Below, piece by piece: positions 25,996-33,318 of a stretch of DNA of 34,675 bases; the stretch's first letter is position 1; every line of letters begins with the position of its first letter. Source of the stretch: Planctomycetia bacterium (GTDB taxonomy: Bacteria > Planctomycetota > Planctomycetia > Pirellulales > Thermoguttaceae). The stretch lies in the NCBI GenBank assembly GCA_030527105.1, contig JAUNBK010000029.1, forward strand, positions 3,020-37,694, written 5' to 3'. Below the pieces are notes generated by a model. It searched no databases and was not told the origin of the DNA. It saw only the letters and a list, made by a program, of their open reading frames with translations. The translations under genes and the position numbers were made by a program.

Positions 25996-26024
25996 TTGCA
26001 AATTTTTTTCGTTTAGGCTAAAAT
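25996..26024 (+). promoter_or_regulatory. Sigma70-type promoter for the hypothetical gene at 26072
   Basis: TTGCAA (25996-26001), a 17-bp spacer and TAAAAT (26019-26024), 48 bp before the start. Confidence 0.55.
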
Positions 26025-26071
26025 AGGGATTGTTGGTATATAATCCCGTTTTGTTTTTAGAAAAGGAAGAA

Positions 26072-26677
26072 ATGATGGTTCGAGTTTTTTCGTTGGCACT
26101 GGCTTTGACGCTGGGCATGGTTGGTGGAATTGCGTTGGCGGACGACGATTACGAGATTGCTCGTGGTCAGGTGGAATACGATTGGGACGATGGCGAGTTG
26201 AATTTTGACGATCTTGCGGAGATGCGCGTGAATGCGCGTCGTGTTTCGACCTCCTTCACGCAGGGTGGCGAGCAGCTTGTCCTCGAAGGAGTGCGCCTTC
26301 CGTCTGGAGTCGAGGCGACGCTCACGGTGTCGACCGACAATCGTTTCCCCGGCGCGTACTTTCTAACGTGGGCGCTTCCCGCTGGCACGACTCCCGCCGC
26401 GATTACGTTCCCCATGATGGAGTTGGACGACGATTGGAGTCCCAATCGTGCGCAGATCACCCCGAACGCAAAGAATACCGTGGTAGAAATCACGGACAGT
26501 CGAGCGCGACATTCGATTTTGGCTGGCTGGCTCTCAGCTGGCGACGACGATAGCGTGAAAGTCGGCACTTTCCGCAACGATTTGACGTTAGAAGTGAGCG
26601 GAACTGGCACATTCATGATCGGCGCGTTTCGCGATTTGAACGCTGCTAAGGCGAGTTTTGCCGAGATGGAAAAGTAG
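26072..26677 (+). CDS. Hypothetical secreted acidic protein
   Basis: The protein has 201 residues. Two in-frame ATGs lie at 26072 and 26075 behind AAGGA (26063-26067); spacing slightly favours the second. A clear signal peptide ('VRVFSLALALTLGMVGGIALA') is followed by an acidic region 'DDDYEIARGQVEYDWDDGELNFDD', then what looks like a small all-beta domain ('EATLTVSTDN', 'VGTFRNDLTLEVSGTGTFMIG'). I recognise no family, catalytic motif or lipobox. It has its own promoter and is followed by repeat family A, so it is a lone gene. A periplasmic or secreted beta-domain protein is all that can be said. Confidence 0.7.
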   Translation: MMVRVFSLALALTLGMVGGIALADDDYEIARGQVEYDWDDGELNFDDLAEMRVNARRVSTSFTQGGEQLVLEGVRLPSGVEATLTVSTDNRFPGAYFLTWALPAGTTPAAITFPMMELDDDWSPNRAQITPNAKNTVVEITDSRARHSILAGWLSAGDDDSVKVGTFRNDLTLEVSGTGTFMIGAFRDLNAAKASFAEMEK

Positions 26678-26716
26678 TGTTGGGGTTTTCGCGTTGTGTG
26701 TAAGAGCGCGCAGCCC

Positions 26717-26928
26717 GTAGTTCCGGATGGTGGGAAAGTCGTTTGGCGCTCCCACCTGCAATTCCCCTTCTTTGAAGAGGTACGCCCGAAGGGCGGGGGG
26801 TAGTTCCGAAGTGGGAAAGTCTTTCTCCTCAGCCAAACACCCCGTCAGCTTGGCGGCTGCCACCCCTCTGAAAGAGGGGAATTGCTCCAGAACTACGCTT
26901 CGCTCCGTTCTCGGCTCCGGTGGGGCAA
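26717..26928 (+). repeat. Interspersed repeat family A, copy 2, with a partial extra unit in front
   Basis: The main copy runs from about 26761 (AATTCCCCTTCTTTGAAG) to 26928 and matches 3617-3750. Its outer ends, AATTCCCCTTCTTTGAA and CTGAAAGAGGGGAATT, are imperfect inverted repeats. The 40 bases before it (GTAGTTCCGGATGGTGGGAA onward) repeat an internal part of the unit, so a truncated tandem copy seems to precede it. An open frame crosses it but is not a gene. Confidence 0.7.
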
Positions 26929-26993
26929 ACGTCCTATTTCGCCTATGTTCACCCACCTCCTTCAAAATTTCGCAAAAAATTATAGAATTTTTC

Positions 26994-27644
26994 ATGGACA
27001 CCCTCAAAATGTCCGCATTGAGCGGATTCAAAAAGCCAAGCGCGTTGGGGACTCTTTTCGGGTTCGGGTGGGGCTATAATCGAAAGGTTCGAAAATATTT
27101 CGAGGAAATCCTGAAAAAAAGGACCCCAAACGAGGCGTCGAAGGAGTGGGAGAAGACCGGGATTCCGACAGAAATATGGGAAAAAGTATGCGACCTCGCG
27201 CGGCAACATGGGGATTTTGGGGGAATTTTTCTCCCTCACGATGAGTTGATGACCCTCATGGGCGGGTGCTTCGCGCGGGCGCACGACGGCATGGAGCTTG
27301 TTGGTTTTCTCGTCGCGTGCGAAAATTTTTTCCAAACGGATTTTTGCACTCAATTTTCCAAGGAGGAGAATTTCTCGTTCGAGAATATCGATTTAGTCTC
27401 GTTTATTCGTCTCGCGCAGTCGGCTCCGCCACGCGTTGCGCCCGAGAAAAATCGATCGAAACGACGCCGAGGGGCGCTTGGATTGGTTCTCGCCCTCGTC
27501 GTAGCGCAGGTCGTTTTCTTCGTTTGGCAAACCAATAGTTTTTCGGACGTATTTCTCGTGAGTCTAAAATTTTTAACGTGCGAATTTTTGTGCGTCGTTC
27601 TCGTCCTTTATCTCTACGCGCTTTTTCGCTCGCTGCGCTCCTAA
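26994..27644 (+). CDS. Hypothetical protein with two C-terminal membrane helices
   Basis: The protein has 216 residues from the ATG at 26994 (Met6 at 27009 is also possible); no good RBS is visible. The cytosolic part (1-140) is charged and mostly helical ('YNRKVRKYFEEILKKRTP', 'EIWEKVCDLARQHGDFGG') and matches nothing I know. Two hydrophobic segments near the end, 'GALGLVLALVVAQVVFFVW' and 'FLTCEFLCVVLVLYLYALF', separated by about 12 residues, form a hairpin anchor preceded by a basic stretch 'KNRSKRRR'. The frame stays open through repeat A upstream, but that part is repeat DNA. No neighbour suggests a role. Confidence 0.62.
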   Translation: MDTLKMSALSGFKKPSALGTLFGFGWGYNRKVRKYFEEILKKRTPNEASKEWEKTGIPTEIWEKVCDLARQHGDFGGIFLPHDELMTLMGGCFARAHDGMELVGFLVACENFFQTDFCTQFSKEENFSFENIDLVSFIRLAQSAPPRVAPEKNRSKRRRGALGLVLALVVAQVVFFVWQTNSFSDVFLVSLKFLTCEFLCVVLVLYLYALFRSLRS

Positions 27645-27739
27645 ATAACGAGGCGCTGGACGAATCGGGCGACCCTCAAAGACGCGAATTTCTTCCCTCT
27701 ATCTCGAAAAAAACGCCCAATATGAGGAAAAAGTGGGGG

Positions 27740-27767
27740 TTGCCACCTTTTATTTTTCTGGGATAAT
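27740..27767 (+). promoter_or_regulatory. Possible promoter for the GNAT-like gene
   Basis: TTGCCA (27740-27745), 16 bp, GATAAT (27762-27767). A second -10-like TATAAT lies at 27770-27775 without a good -35. The leader would exceed 100 nt. Confidence 0.35.
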
Positions 27768-27879
27768 GGTATAATAGAGGGCGTTAGTTGTTTCGCTTGC
27801 AAGCGGCGGAGGGGGTGTGCTGCCCTGCTCCAGCCGTGCGCGGGCAAGATGAGTGAGGCTGTCCCAAAGGTTTCGAATT

Positions 27880-29055
27880 ATGTCAAACAAATCCGTCGAA
27901 GTCGCCCCCGTCCAGAATAGCGCGGACAAAAAGGCGTTTCTTCAACTGCCGTGGACGATATACCAAAACGACGCCAATTGGATTCCCCCGCTTCTTGCGA
28001 GCCATCTTGGTTTGATCGGCTTCCGAAAAGATGCCTATTATCTTCGCAACGGGATTCAAACGTTCCTTGCGCGGCGTGGCGATCGTGTGGTGGGTCGAAT
28101 CGCGGCAATTCGAAATCAGGGACACTTGGATCTTTATAACGATAATCGAGGCTTTTTTGGTTTCTTCGAGTGTTTCGACGACCAAGACGCCGCAAGCGCC
28201 CTCTTCGACGCAGCCCGTGGTTGGCTCCGCGATCAAGGCATTCGAAATATCCGCGGTCCGATGAATCCCTCCATGAATCACGAGGTGGGGCTTCTCATTG
28301 AGGGGTTTGAGCATCGACCCTGTTTCATGATGACGTACAATCCGCCCTATTATCAACGGCTGATTGAGGAGTATGGATTCCAAAAGTCTCAGGATCTCTA
28401 CGCTTATGCGGGCTTCATCGAGATGCTTCCCGGGGTGTTGAAACGTTTTTCCGGTCTGGCGGAGCAGATAAAAGAGCGCTTTGGCGTCCGGATTCGCCCC
28501 ATGGATACGCGCCATTTCGACGAAGAAGTGCGCCTCTTTCTCGACATTTATAATCGTTCCATTTCCAACACGTGGGGGTACGTGCCGATGTCGAAGGAAG
28601 AATTGAACCAGGAAGTGAAAGGGCTTAAAGCGCTTCTGGTTCCCGAGTTGGTCATTGCGGCAGAGATCGACGGCAGATGCATCGGTGCGCTCATTTGTCT
28701 GCCCGATTTCAACCCCCGAATCAAAGCGATAAAAGGGAAACTCTTCCCCTTCGGTTTCCTTCGGTTGCTTTGCTTCAAAAGTCGGATTAAGGAGATTCGC
28801 TCGATTAGTGCGAATGTCCTGCCCGAGTATCAAATGATGGGCATCCCTCTTCTCCTTCTGAACGCGCTTGTGCCCGTCGCGGAGAAGTGGGGAATCACGA
28901 AAGCCGAGTTTTCGTGGGTGCTCGAAACAAACGAATACTCGCGCGGGAGTCTCGAAAAGGGGGGGACGGTCCGCGAAAAAACCTACAGAGTTTTTGATTT
29001 AGACGACGTTTTTGATTTAGACGACACGGAATCGCAACGGGGGGATTTATCGTGA
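27880..29055 (+). CDS. GNAT-like acyltransferase family protein (YghO-type)
   Basis: The protein has 391 residues from the ATG at 27880, with AAAGG about ten bases upstream; the frame extends 27 bases further. The pattern matches large two-lobed GNAT-fold proteins of the YghO kind: 'FLQLPWTIYQNDANWIPPLLA' at the start, then 'FLARRGDRVVGRIAAIRNQGH', 'FFGFFECFDDQDAASALFDAARGWLRDQGIRNIRGPMNPS', and later 'EIRSISANVLPEYQMMGIPLLLLNALVPVAEKWG'. It is cytosolic with no signal peptide. Substrate and reaction are unknown for the family. The last residues contain 'VFDLDDVFDLDD', produced by an exact 18-bp tandem duplication (28990-29007 and 29008-29025), an indel-prone spot at the C-terminus. The gene lies 185 bp upstream of the degenerate ketosynthase. 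Confidence 0.75.
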   Translation: MSNKSVEVAPVQNSADKKAFLQLPWTIYQNDANWIPPLLASHLGLIGFRKDAYYLRNGIQTFLARRGDRVVGRIAAIRNQGHLDLYNDNRGFFGFFECFDDQDAASALFDAARGWLRDQGIRNIRGPMNPSMNHEVGLLIEGFEHRPCFMMTYNPPYYQRLIEEYGFQKSQDLYAYAGFIEMLPGVLKRFSGLAEQIKERFGVRIRPMDTRHFDEEVRLFLDIYNRSISNTWGYVPMSKEELNQEVKGLKALLVPELVIAAEIDGRCIGALICLPDFNPRIKAIKGKLFPFGFLRLLCFKSRIKEIRSISANVLPEYQMMGIPLLLLNALVPVAEKWGITKAEFSWVLETNEYSRGSLEKGGTVREKTYRVFDLDDVFDLDDTESQRGDLS

Positions 29056-29240
29056 CCCATCGCGGCGTTTCCACGGTCGTACGCCGTCCGAAGTCCAGAA
29101 CGTTTCGGTCTTTTCGACCTATTTTTTCACTTTATCGTCGAAATCGCTAATCATTTTGGACAACCTGAACGATAAAATCGATATAACCCTTTTTTTATTA
29201 TAGGCAATTTTTCCTGCTTTTGAGTGAAACGGATAGTCGA

Positions 29241-30578
29241 ATGGAAAAAACAACAGAACTCGTAATCACCGGTCTTGGAGTCGTATCCTCCATTGGTACG
29301 GGAGTGGAAGAATTTTGGAATTCCCTTCTGCAAGGCAAATCGGGAGTGGGTGTCTCTGATTACTATACCGCTCAGGATGTCGCTCAGATCAATCGGCTTC
29401 CCTATCCAATGACGGCGGAAGTGAAAACACTCGAAACGAAACGAATCAAGCCGCGCAAAAACATCAAGGTCATGGCGCGCGACATTCAGCTCGGTTTTAT
29501 TGCGGCGGACTACGCACGGGAAAATTCTTTGCTAGAGCAAACACCTGTCGACCCCGAGCGTCAGGGGATCGTCTTTGGTGCGCTCATGATTATTGTCGAC
29601 GTGAGCGAGCTTGAGCCTCTTTATAAAGGTGCGATAGGCGAAGATGGGCAATTCGTTCCTCCTCTCTTTGGCAACGAAATTGGCAGTATGTTCCCGCTAT
29701 GGATGTTGAAATACCTCCCCAACATGACTCCCTGCCACATTGCGATCGCTTATGATATGCGCGGTCCCAATAACACCTTGGTTATTGGCGAACCTGGCGG
29801 ATTGAGTGCGCTCGTCGAAGCCTCTCGAGTCCTGCGCCGCGGTGCGGCTGACGTGATGCTTGCTGGCGGATGCGCCTCGTGCACCATGCCCTCTGCGTGG
29901 TTCCGCTACGATTTATTCCAACTCTCGAAACATTTTGATGATCCTCAAAAAGCCTATCGTCCTTTCGACGCGAATCGGGATGGTTTGGTTTTGGGGGAAG
30001 GCGCCGCCGTCTGCGTCCTCGAAACAAGCGAGTCCGCCAAGAAACGAGGAGCTCCCGTCTACGCAAAATTTTTGGGGTATGGAGAAGCGACAGAACCCGT
30101 CTGGCACATGCAGACCGACTTCGCGCCAGCCCCGGAGGAGGTCCGGGTTGATCGTGCGCGTTTCACAGGCTCCTCTTTGAAAAACGCCATGCGCCTCGCG
30201 CTCGATCGCGCTGGCTTGAACCCTTCCGATATCGCATTCGTCATGGCAAGCGCAAACGGTTCCGTCTCGGGAGACCTCATCGAAGCGCAGGCGATTGCTG
30301 ACGTTTTGGGGTCTGACGTCCCGGTCTCTTCTGTCAAAGGTGCCACAGGCTACGCGATGCCCGCCTCGGCGTCGATGGAGGTTGTCGCGTCGGCGCTCGC
30401 GCTTAAGAATCGCCTCTTGCCGCACATCGCAACTTGCGAGGAGAAAGACCCCGCGTGTCCTATTGATGTGGTGATGAACGAACCTCGTCCGCTCGGAGAA
30501 GATAAAAAAGCCGCGATGATTTTGAGTTGCAATTTCTACGGACAAGCTACTGCCGTGATTATCGGTCGCGGCGAGTGA
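29241..30578 (+). CDS. Beta-ketoacyl-synthase-fold protein lacking the catalytic residues
   Basis: The protein has 445 residues from the ATG at 29241; an in-frame TTG at 29220 is possible, and the RBS is weak for both. The thiolase/KAS fold is clear: 'ELVITGLGVVSSIGTGVEEFWNSLLQGKSG', 'RPFDANRDGLVLGEGAAVCVLETSESAKKRGA', and 'IEAQAIADVLGSDVPVSSVKGATG'. Aligned by eye to FabF, the nucleophile Cys of 'TAC-x-S' is Glu184 ('VIGEPGGLSAL'). The His of 'AHGT' is Asn339 ('SANGS'), and the His of 'TGHxxGAAG' is Tyr371 ('TGYAMPASA'). Only the Lys (366) remains, and the C-terminal 'FGFGG' is 'NFYGQ'. It cannot act as a normal condensing enzyme. It may be a partner subunit, like the chain-length factor of type II polyketide synthases (where the Cys is usually Gln), or have a new role. 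yacG follows after 40 bp. Confidence 0.86.
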   Translation: MEKTTELVITGLGVVSSIGTGVEEFWNSLLQGKSGVGVSDYYTAQDVAQINRLPYPMTAEVKTLETKRIKPRKNIKVMARDIQLGFIAADYARENSLLEQTPVDPERQGIVFGALMIIVDVSELEPLYKGAIGEDGQFVPPLFGNEIGSMFPLWMLKYLPNMTPCHIAIAYDMRGPNNTLVIGEPGGLSALVEASRVLRRGAADVMLAGGCASCTMPSAWFRYDLFQLSKHFDDPQKAYRPFDANRDGLVLGEGAAVCVLETSESAKKRGAPVYAKFLGYGEATEPVWHMQTDFAPAPEEVRVDRARFTGSSLKNAMRLALDRAGLNPSDIAFVMASANGSVSGDLIEAQAIADVLGSDVPVSSVKGATGYAMPASASMEVVASALALKNRLLPHIATCEEKDPACPIDVVMNEPRPLGEDKKAAMILSCNFYGQATAVIIGRGE

Positions 30579-30618
30579 ACCTGCAATTGGTGGAGTTTTG
30601 GGGAGAGCATTTCGGAAA

Positions 30619-30852
30619 ATGTCAATTCAGATTTGTCCTTATTGCAAGAGGGAGTTTGACACGGAAGTTTCGCCCGCCATGCCTTTCTGCTCCGTCCGTT
30701 GTCGACTTGCGGACTTGGACGGCTGGCTCAACGAGGAATACACGGTACCCACCGACGTCGAGAAGGAACTCGAGCGTCTCGCGAACGGTGGCGAGATCAT
30801 TCCGAACGAGAAACAAAATGGCGACGCTGCCTCCCCAACAAACGACGACTGA
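30619..30852 (+). CDS. yacG: DNA gyrase inhibitor YacG (zinc ribbon)
   Basis: The protein has 77 residues from the ATG at 30619; the frame runs 21 bases further upstream to a TTG. The zinc ligands are Cys6, Cys9 ('CPYC'), Cys24 and Cys28 ('FCSVRC'), followed by the family's 'RLADLDGWLNEEYTVP'. YacG binds gyrase GyrB and blocks DNA binding in E. coli. The C-terminal tail is acidic and variable, as usual. It lies 40 bp after the ketosynthase-like gene and 48 bp before hisH, in a possible operon. Confidence 0.92.
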   Translation: MSIQICPYCKREFDTEVSPAMPFCSVRCRLADLDGWLNEEYTVPTDVEKELERLANGGEIIPNEKQNGDAASPTNDD

Positions 30853-30900
30853 CGCGTGAGAATGCATTAATTTGCGTTAATTATAAAGTACGATAAACAT

Positions 30901-31533
30901 ATGATTGGCATTATAGACTACGGAATGGGCAATCTCAACAGCGTCGCGAAGGCGGTCGAGCAAGTGGGGGCGCAAAGTCGTTTCGTTCGACTCCCGGGCG
31001 AGTTGGATTCTGTCGACAAAATTATCCTTCCCGGCGTCGGGGCGTTCGAGGACGCGATGAGGTTTTTGAACGCTTCTGGCATAGTCGATCCGCTCTTGGA
31101 AAAAATCCGCTCTGGTGTGCCGTTTTTGGGTATTTGTCTCGGGATGCAGATGCTCTTCGAGCGAAGTTTCGAAAATGGCGTTTTCTCGGGCTTGGGACTT
31201 TTCGCTGGCGATGTGGTGCGGTTCGATTTTTCGCAAACCATGAGAGACTCCGCTGGGGAAAAACTCTCCATCCCGCACATGGGATGGAACCAAGTTTCCA
31301 TTGAGCAGCCGCACCACCCATTTTGGCGGGGGGTGGAACCAAGCACGTATTTCTACTTCGTCCATTCCTATCATGTTCTCCCCACGGACTCGACCTGCGT
31401 CGCTTCGTATACGGAGTATGGCTACCCGTTTTGCTCTGCTGTATGTCGAGACAACGTGATGGCAACGCAATTTCACCCGGAGAAGAGTCAGGCGGATGGG
31501 CTTAAGTTGCTGCGCAATTTCGCAACCTTTTGA
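30901..31533 (+). CDS. hisH: Imidazole glycerol phosphate synthase glutaminase subunit HisH
   Basis: HisH hydrolyses glutamine and channels ammonia to HisF in the fifth step of histidine synthesis. The 210 residues begin 'MIGIIDYGMGNLNSVAKA'. The class I amidotransferase triad is complete: Cys79 in 'GICLGMQML', and His192 and Glu194 in 'FHPEKS'. 'LPGVGAF' and the oxyanion strand are present, as is 'IPHMGWNQV'. No clear Shine-Dalgarno precedes the ATG; a TATAAA lies about 20 bp before it, so a short-leader transcript is possible. hisF and the other his genes are not in the window, so the pathway is dispersed in this genome. Confidence 0.96.
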   Translation: MIGIIDYGMGNLNSVAKAVEQVGAQSRFVRLPGELDSVDKIILPGVGAFEDAMRFLNASGIVDPLLEKIRSGVPFLGICLGMQMLFERSFENGVFSGLGLFAGDVVRFDFSQTMRDSAGEKLSIPHMGWNQVSIEQPHHPFWRGVEPSTYFYFVHSYHVLPTDSTCVASYTEYGYPFCSAVCRDNVMATQFHPEKSQADGLKLLRNFATF

Positions 31534-31539
31534 GAGTGC

Positions 31540-31573
31540 CGTCCCGCGAGAGAAGATAGCTCTCGAAGGGACG
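31540..31573. repeat. Hairpin in the hisH / beta-helix convergent gap
   Basis: CGTCCC (31540-31545) with GGGACG (31568-31573), and CGAGAG (31547-31552) with CTCTCG (31560-31565), make two stacked 6-bp stems. No T-run follows, so termination is uncertain. Confidence 0.4.
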
Positions 31574-31616
31574 GGCTGTCACACGGATGTTCAAATAGAT
31601 TTGAGTTTTCGCTAAA

Positions 31617-31685
31617 AGTGCGGTGCCGTTGCGAGCAAATCCAACAGCGGACAAAACCGGAAGTATCGACGCGAAGCGACAAAAC
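31617..31685 (+). repeat. Decayed copy of repeat family B (copy 8)
   Basis: Blocks GCGAGC, TCCAACAGCGGACAAAACCGG and CGACGCGAAG follow the order of the right two thirds of family B, with many changes and no conserved TATTATA end. Confidence 0.35.
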
Positions 31686-31723
31686 GTGTGGCGGCGGGCG
31701 GCGCCTCGCATGGGGCGCAAACG

Positions 31724-32637
31724 CTACAGGTCTTCTGGCTGATCAAAACACCAGTTTTCGCCCAAACTGCGCAGGGCGTCGTCTCGAAAAACCGCTTGAC
31801 CTTGCGAAAGGCATTCAATTCCGATGCAGTTGTCCTGAAGGTCGCACCGTTGGAGGTAGATATGACTGTTTCTCGTAACACGAACTCCTGAATTGCAGTG
31901 CAAAATCGAACAGTTTTGCGCGATCATGAGACAGCCAGGACCTCTGACGGCAAGTCCTTCGTTGGAACAATCTCGAACCTCGCTATCGACGATTTTGGCG
32001 AACGCTCCATGCAAAACCTGAACCCCATCCGTGCAATCGTGCAAGATGCAATTTCGGATGATAACGTTCGTCTTCGGATCCGAAATACGAACTCCGCACT
32101 CGCCAACGACATCAACCCCAATAATCTCCGCACGTGTCCCCTTTTCGAAGCACCAAGTTCTGTTATCATCGAAAATGATTTTAACTTCCTCTGGCGCATA
32201 TGGATTCCCATAAATCGAAAGGTTTTTTTGCGAATAAAACAAGACGAAAAGTGTATCCTATACACCCCTTCACGAAGCACGAGAACGGCGTTATCTTCGT
32301 TCTCAAGAGCAACGATCAACTCTGCGGTATGGGTGATTTTCACCACCCTGCCTTTCGGGATAGGGAGGAAAAAATCCTCTCGCTTCGGGTACGGAATCGG
32401 GGAAGATTCTCTCGAATCCTCGTGAACCGAGCCGTGCGTTGGAGCGCATTCAGACACGGAATCAAACTCTGCGGGTACGCTGCTTTCCGTCTCCTCAATC
32501 CTTCGGGCTTTTTTTTCCACAGGTCGAGAGGAGCGAACCAATTTGGACAAGTTGTTCTCATGGGAACAAGGGTAGGAATGGAGATTAGACTCCTTTATGT
32601 AATCGACAATAAACAGAAAGTCCTGTTTTTTTCTCAT
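31724..32637 (-). pseudogene. Right-handed beta-helix protein gene interrupted by a frameshift at an A7 tract
   Basis: Two overlapping minus-strand frames together make one protein. The start is the ATG at 32637, with a strong GGGAGGT RBS (plus-strand ACCTCCC at 32642-32648). The first frame encodes 138 residues: a charged, Ser/Glu-rich, non-secretory region, then 'GRVVKITHTAELIVALENEDNAVLVLREGVYRI', the usual opening of a beta-helix. At a run of seven A (plus-strand T7, 32223-32229) the continuation moves to the -1 frame. There it reads 'NLSIYGNPYAPEEVKIIFDD' and about six helical rungs of 23 residues ('NVIIRNCILHDCTDGVQVLH', 'CSILHCNSGVRVTRNSHIYL'), ending at 31724. With one extra A the junction reads 'IRKKNLSIYG', the expected family pattern. 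The intact product would have 304 residues. It may be a true mutation, a phase-variable tract, slippage, or an assembly error. Confidence 0.75.
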
Positions 32638-32967
32638 AGTACCTCCCTCAAATTGTCTCTCTTGTGATTTCCTTTTGTCGTACTTAAAAACGGCTTTCAC
32701 AATGTTCGCGAGACGTAAAACGCAGACCCTACTGCAATTTCGACCCGAGAATTTCAACGTGCGTGACGTAAGGTACAGTTTCACACAATTTCTTGCGAAC
32801 CACCGACCGTGGACAGACCGTTAAAATTTTAACGCGATATATTGTAAAGTCCTATCAAACCACCCCTTTCTATATGTACGAATTAAACAATAGCTAAAAC
32901 CAACAAAAGAAAACATGATTTACTATTTTCAACGATAAATCCCTACAGCATTCCGCATTCTATAACA
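32638..32967. other. AT-rich gene-free stretch upstream of the beta-helix gene
   Basis: No gene is supported here. It contains a 16-bp palindrome CGTTAAAATTTTAACG at 32819-32834. The surrounding 32790-32845 (CCGTGGACAGACCG, AACGCGATATATTGTA) may be another heavily decayed family B copy. I see no convincing promoter for the beta-helix gene. Confidence 0.4.
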
Positions 32968-33006
32968 AAAAAGGGAGTTTGTCAAGGATGGTCACCCTCC
33001 CTTTTT
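32968..33006. terminator. Bidirectional rho-independent terminator
   Basis: AAAAAGGGAG (32968-32977) and CTCCCTTTTT (32997-33006) are perfect 10-bp complements around a 19-base loop, with a T-run on either strand. It most likely ends leftward transcription from the gene at 33299-34675. Confidence 0.75.
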
Positions 33007-33095
33007 CGTAAAATTTTTTCCTTTCCTTGACTTTTCCTCTCGTTAAGGTTGTCGTATTTTATATAATCCACCTCTTTTCCCATCATCACTCTTTA

Positions 33096-33203
33096 TATAC
33101 TCGTTCTCCTTTAAAATTCCCGTTTTACGCGACGCTTTGCGAGCCGTGGTGCGTAGCTCCAACGGCGGACGGCACTGGAAATTTCAACGAGAAGTATTAT
33201 AAT
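33096..33203 (+). repeat. Interspersed repeat family B, copy 6
   Basis: A full-length copy from TATACTCG to GAAGTATTATAAT, almost identical to the copy at 14337-14444 (AACGGCGGACGGCAC in both). It is followed 10 bp later by copy 7 in the same orientation. Confidence 0.85.
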
Positions 33204-33213
33204 CTCCCTCACT

Positions 33214-33318
33214 TATACTCGTCCTCCTTTAAAGCAGGTTTTCACAAAGTTTCGGGAACCGTGGTGCGCAGCTCCGACGGCGGACAAAAACAATATTTCT
33301 AACGCGAAACATCATATA
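33214..33318 (+). repeat. Interspersed repeat family B, copy 7, running into a gene's 3' end
   Basis: A diverged copy: TATACTCGTCCTCCTTTAAA, then GGGAACCGTGGTGCGCAGCT, CGACGGCGGACA, and AACGCGAAACATCATATA. Its last 20 bases (33299-33318) are the final codons and stop of the minus-strand gene at 33299-34675. Confidence 0.65.

Noticed and set aside
26727..26993. N-terminal extension of the two-helix membrane protein
   Set aside because: These 89 codons are repeat family A sequence; the gene more likely starts at 26994.
33027..33302. Small frame sharing the peptide 'KFPFYATLCEPWCVAPTADG' with the frame at 3506-4363
   Set aside because: The match comes from DNA identity of repeat family B. Other copies carry indels and no ribosome-binding site, so it is not a conserved small protein.
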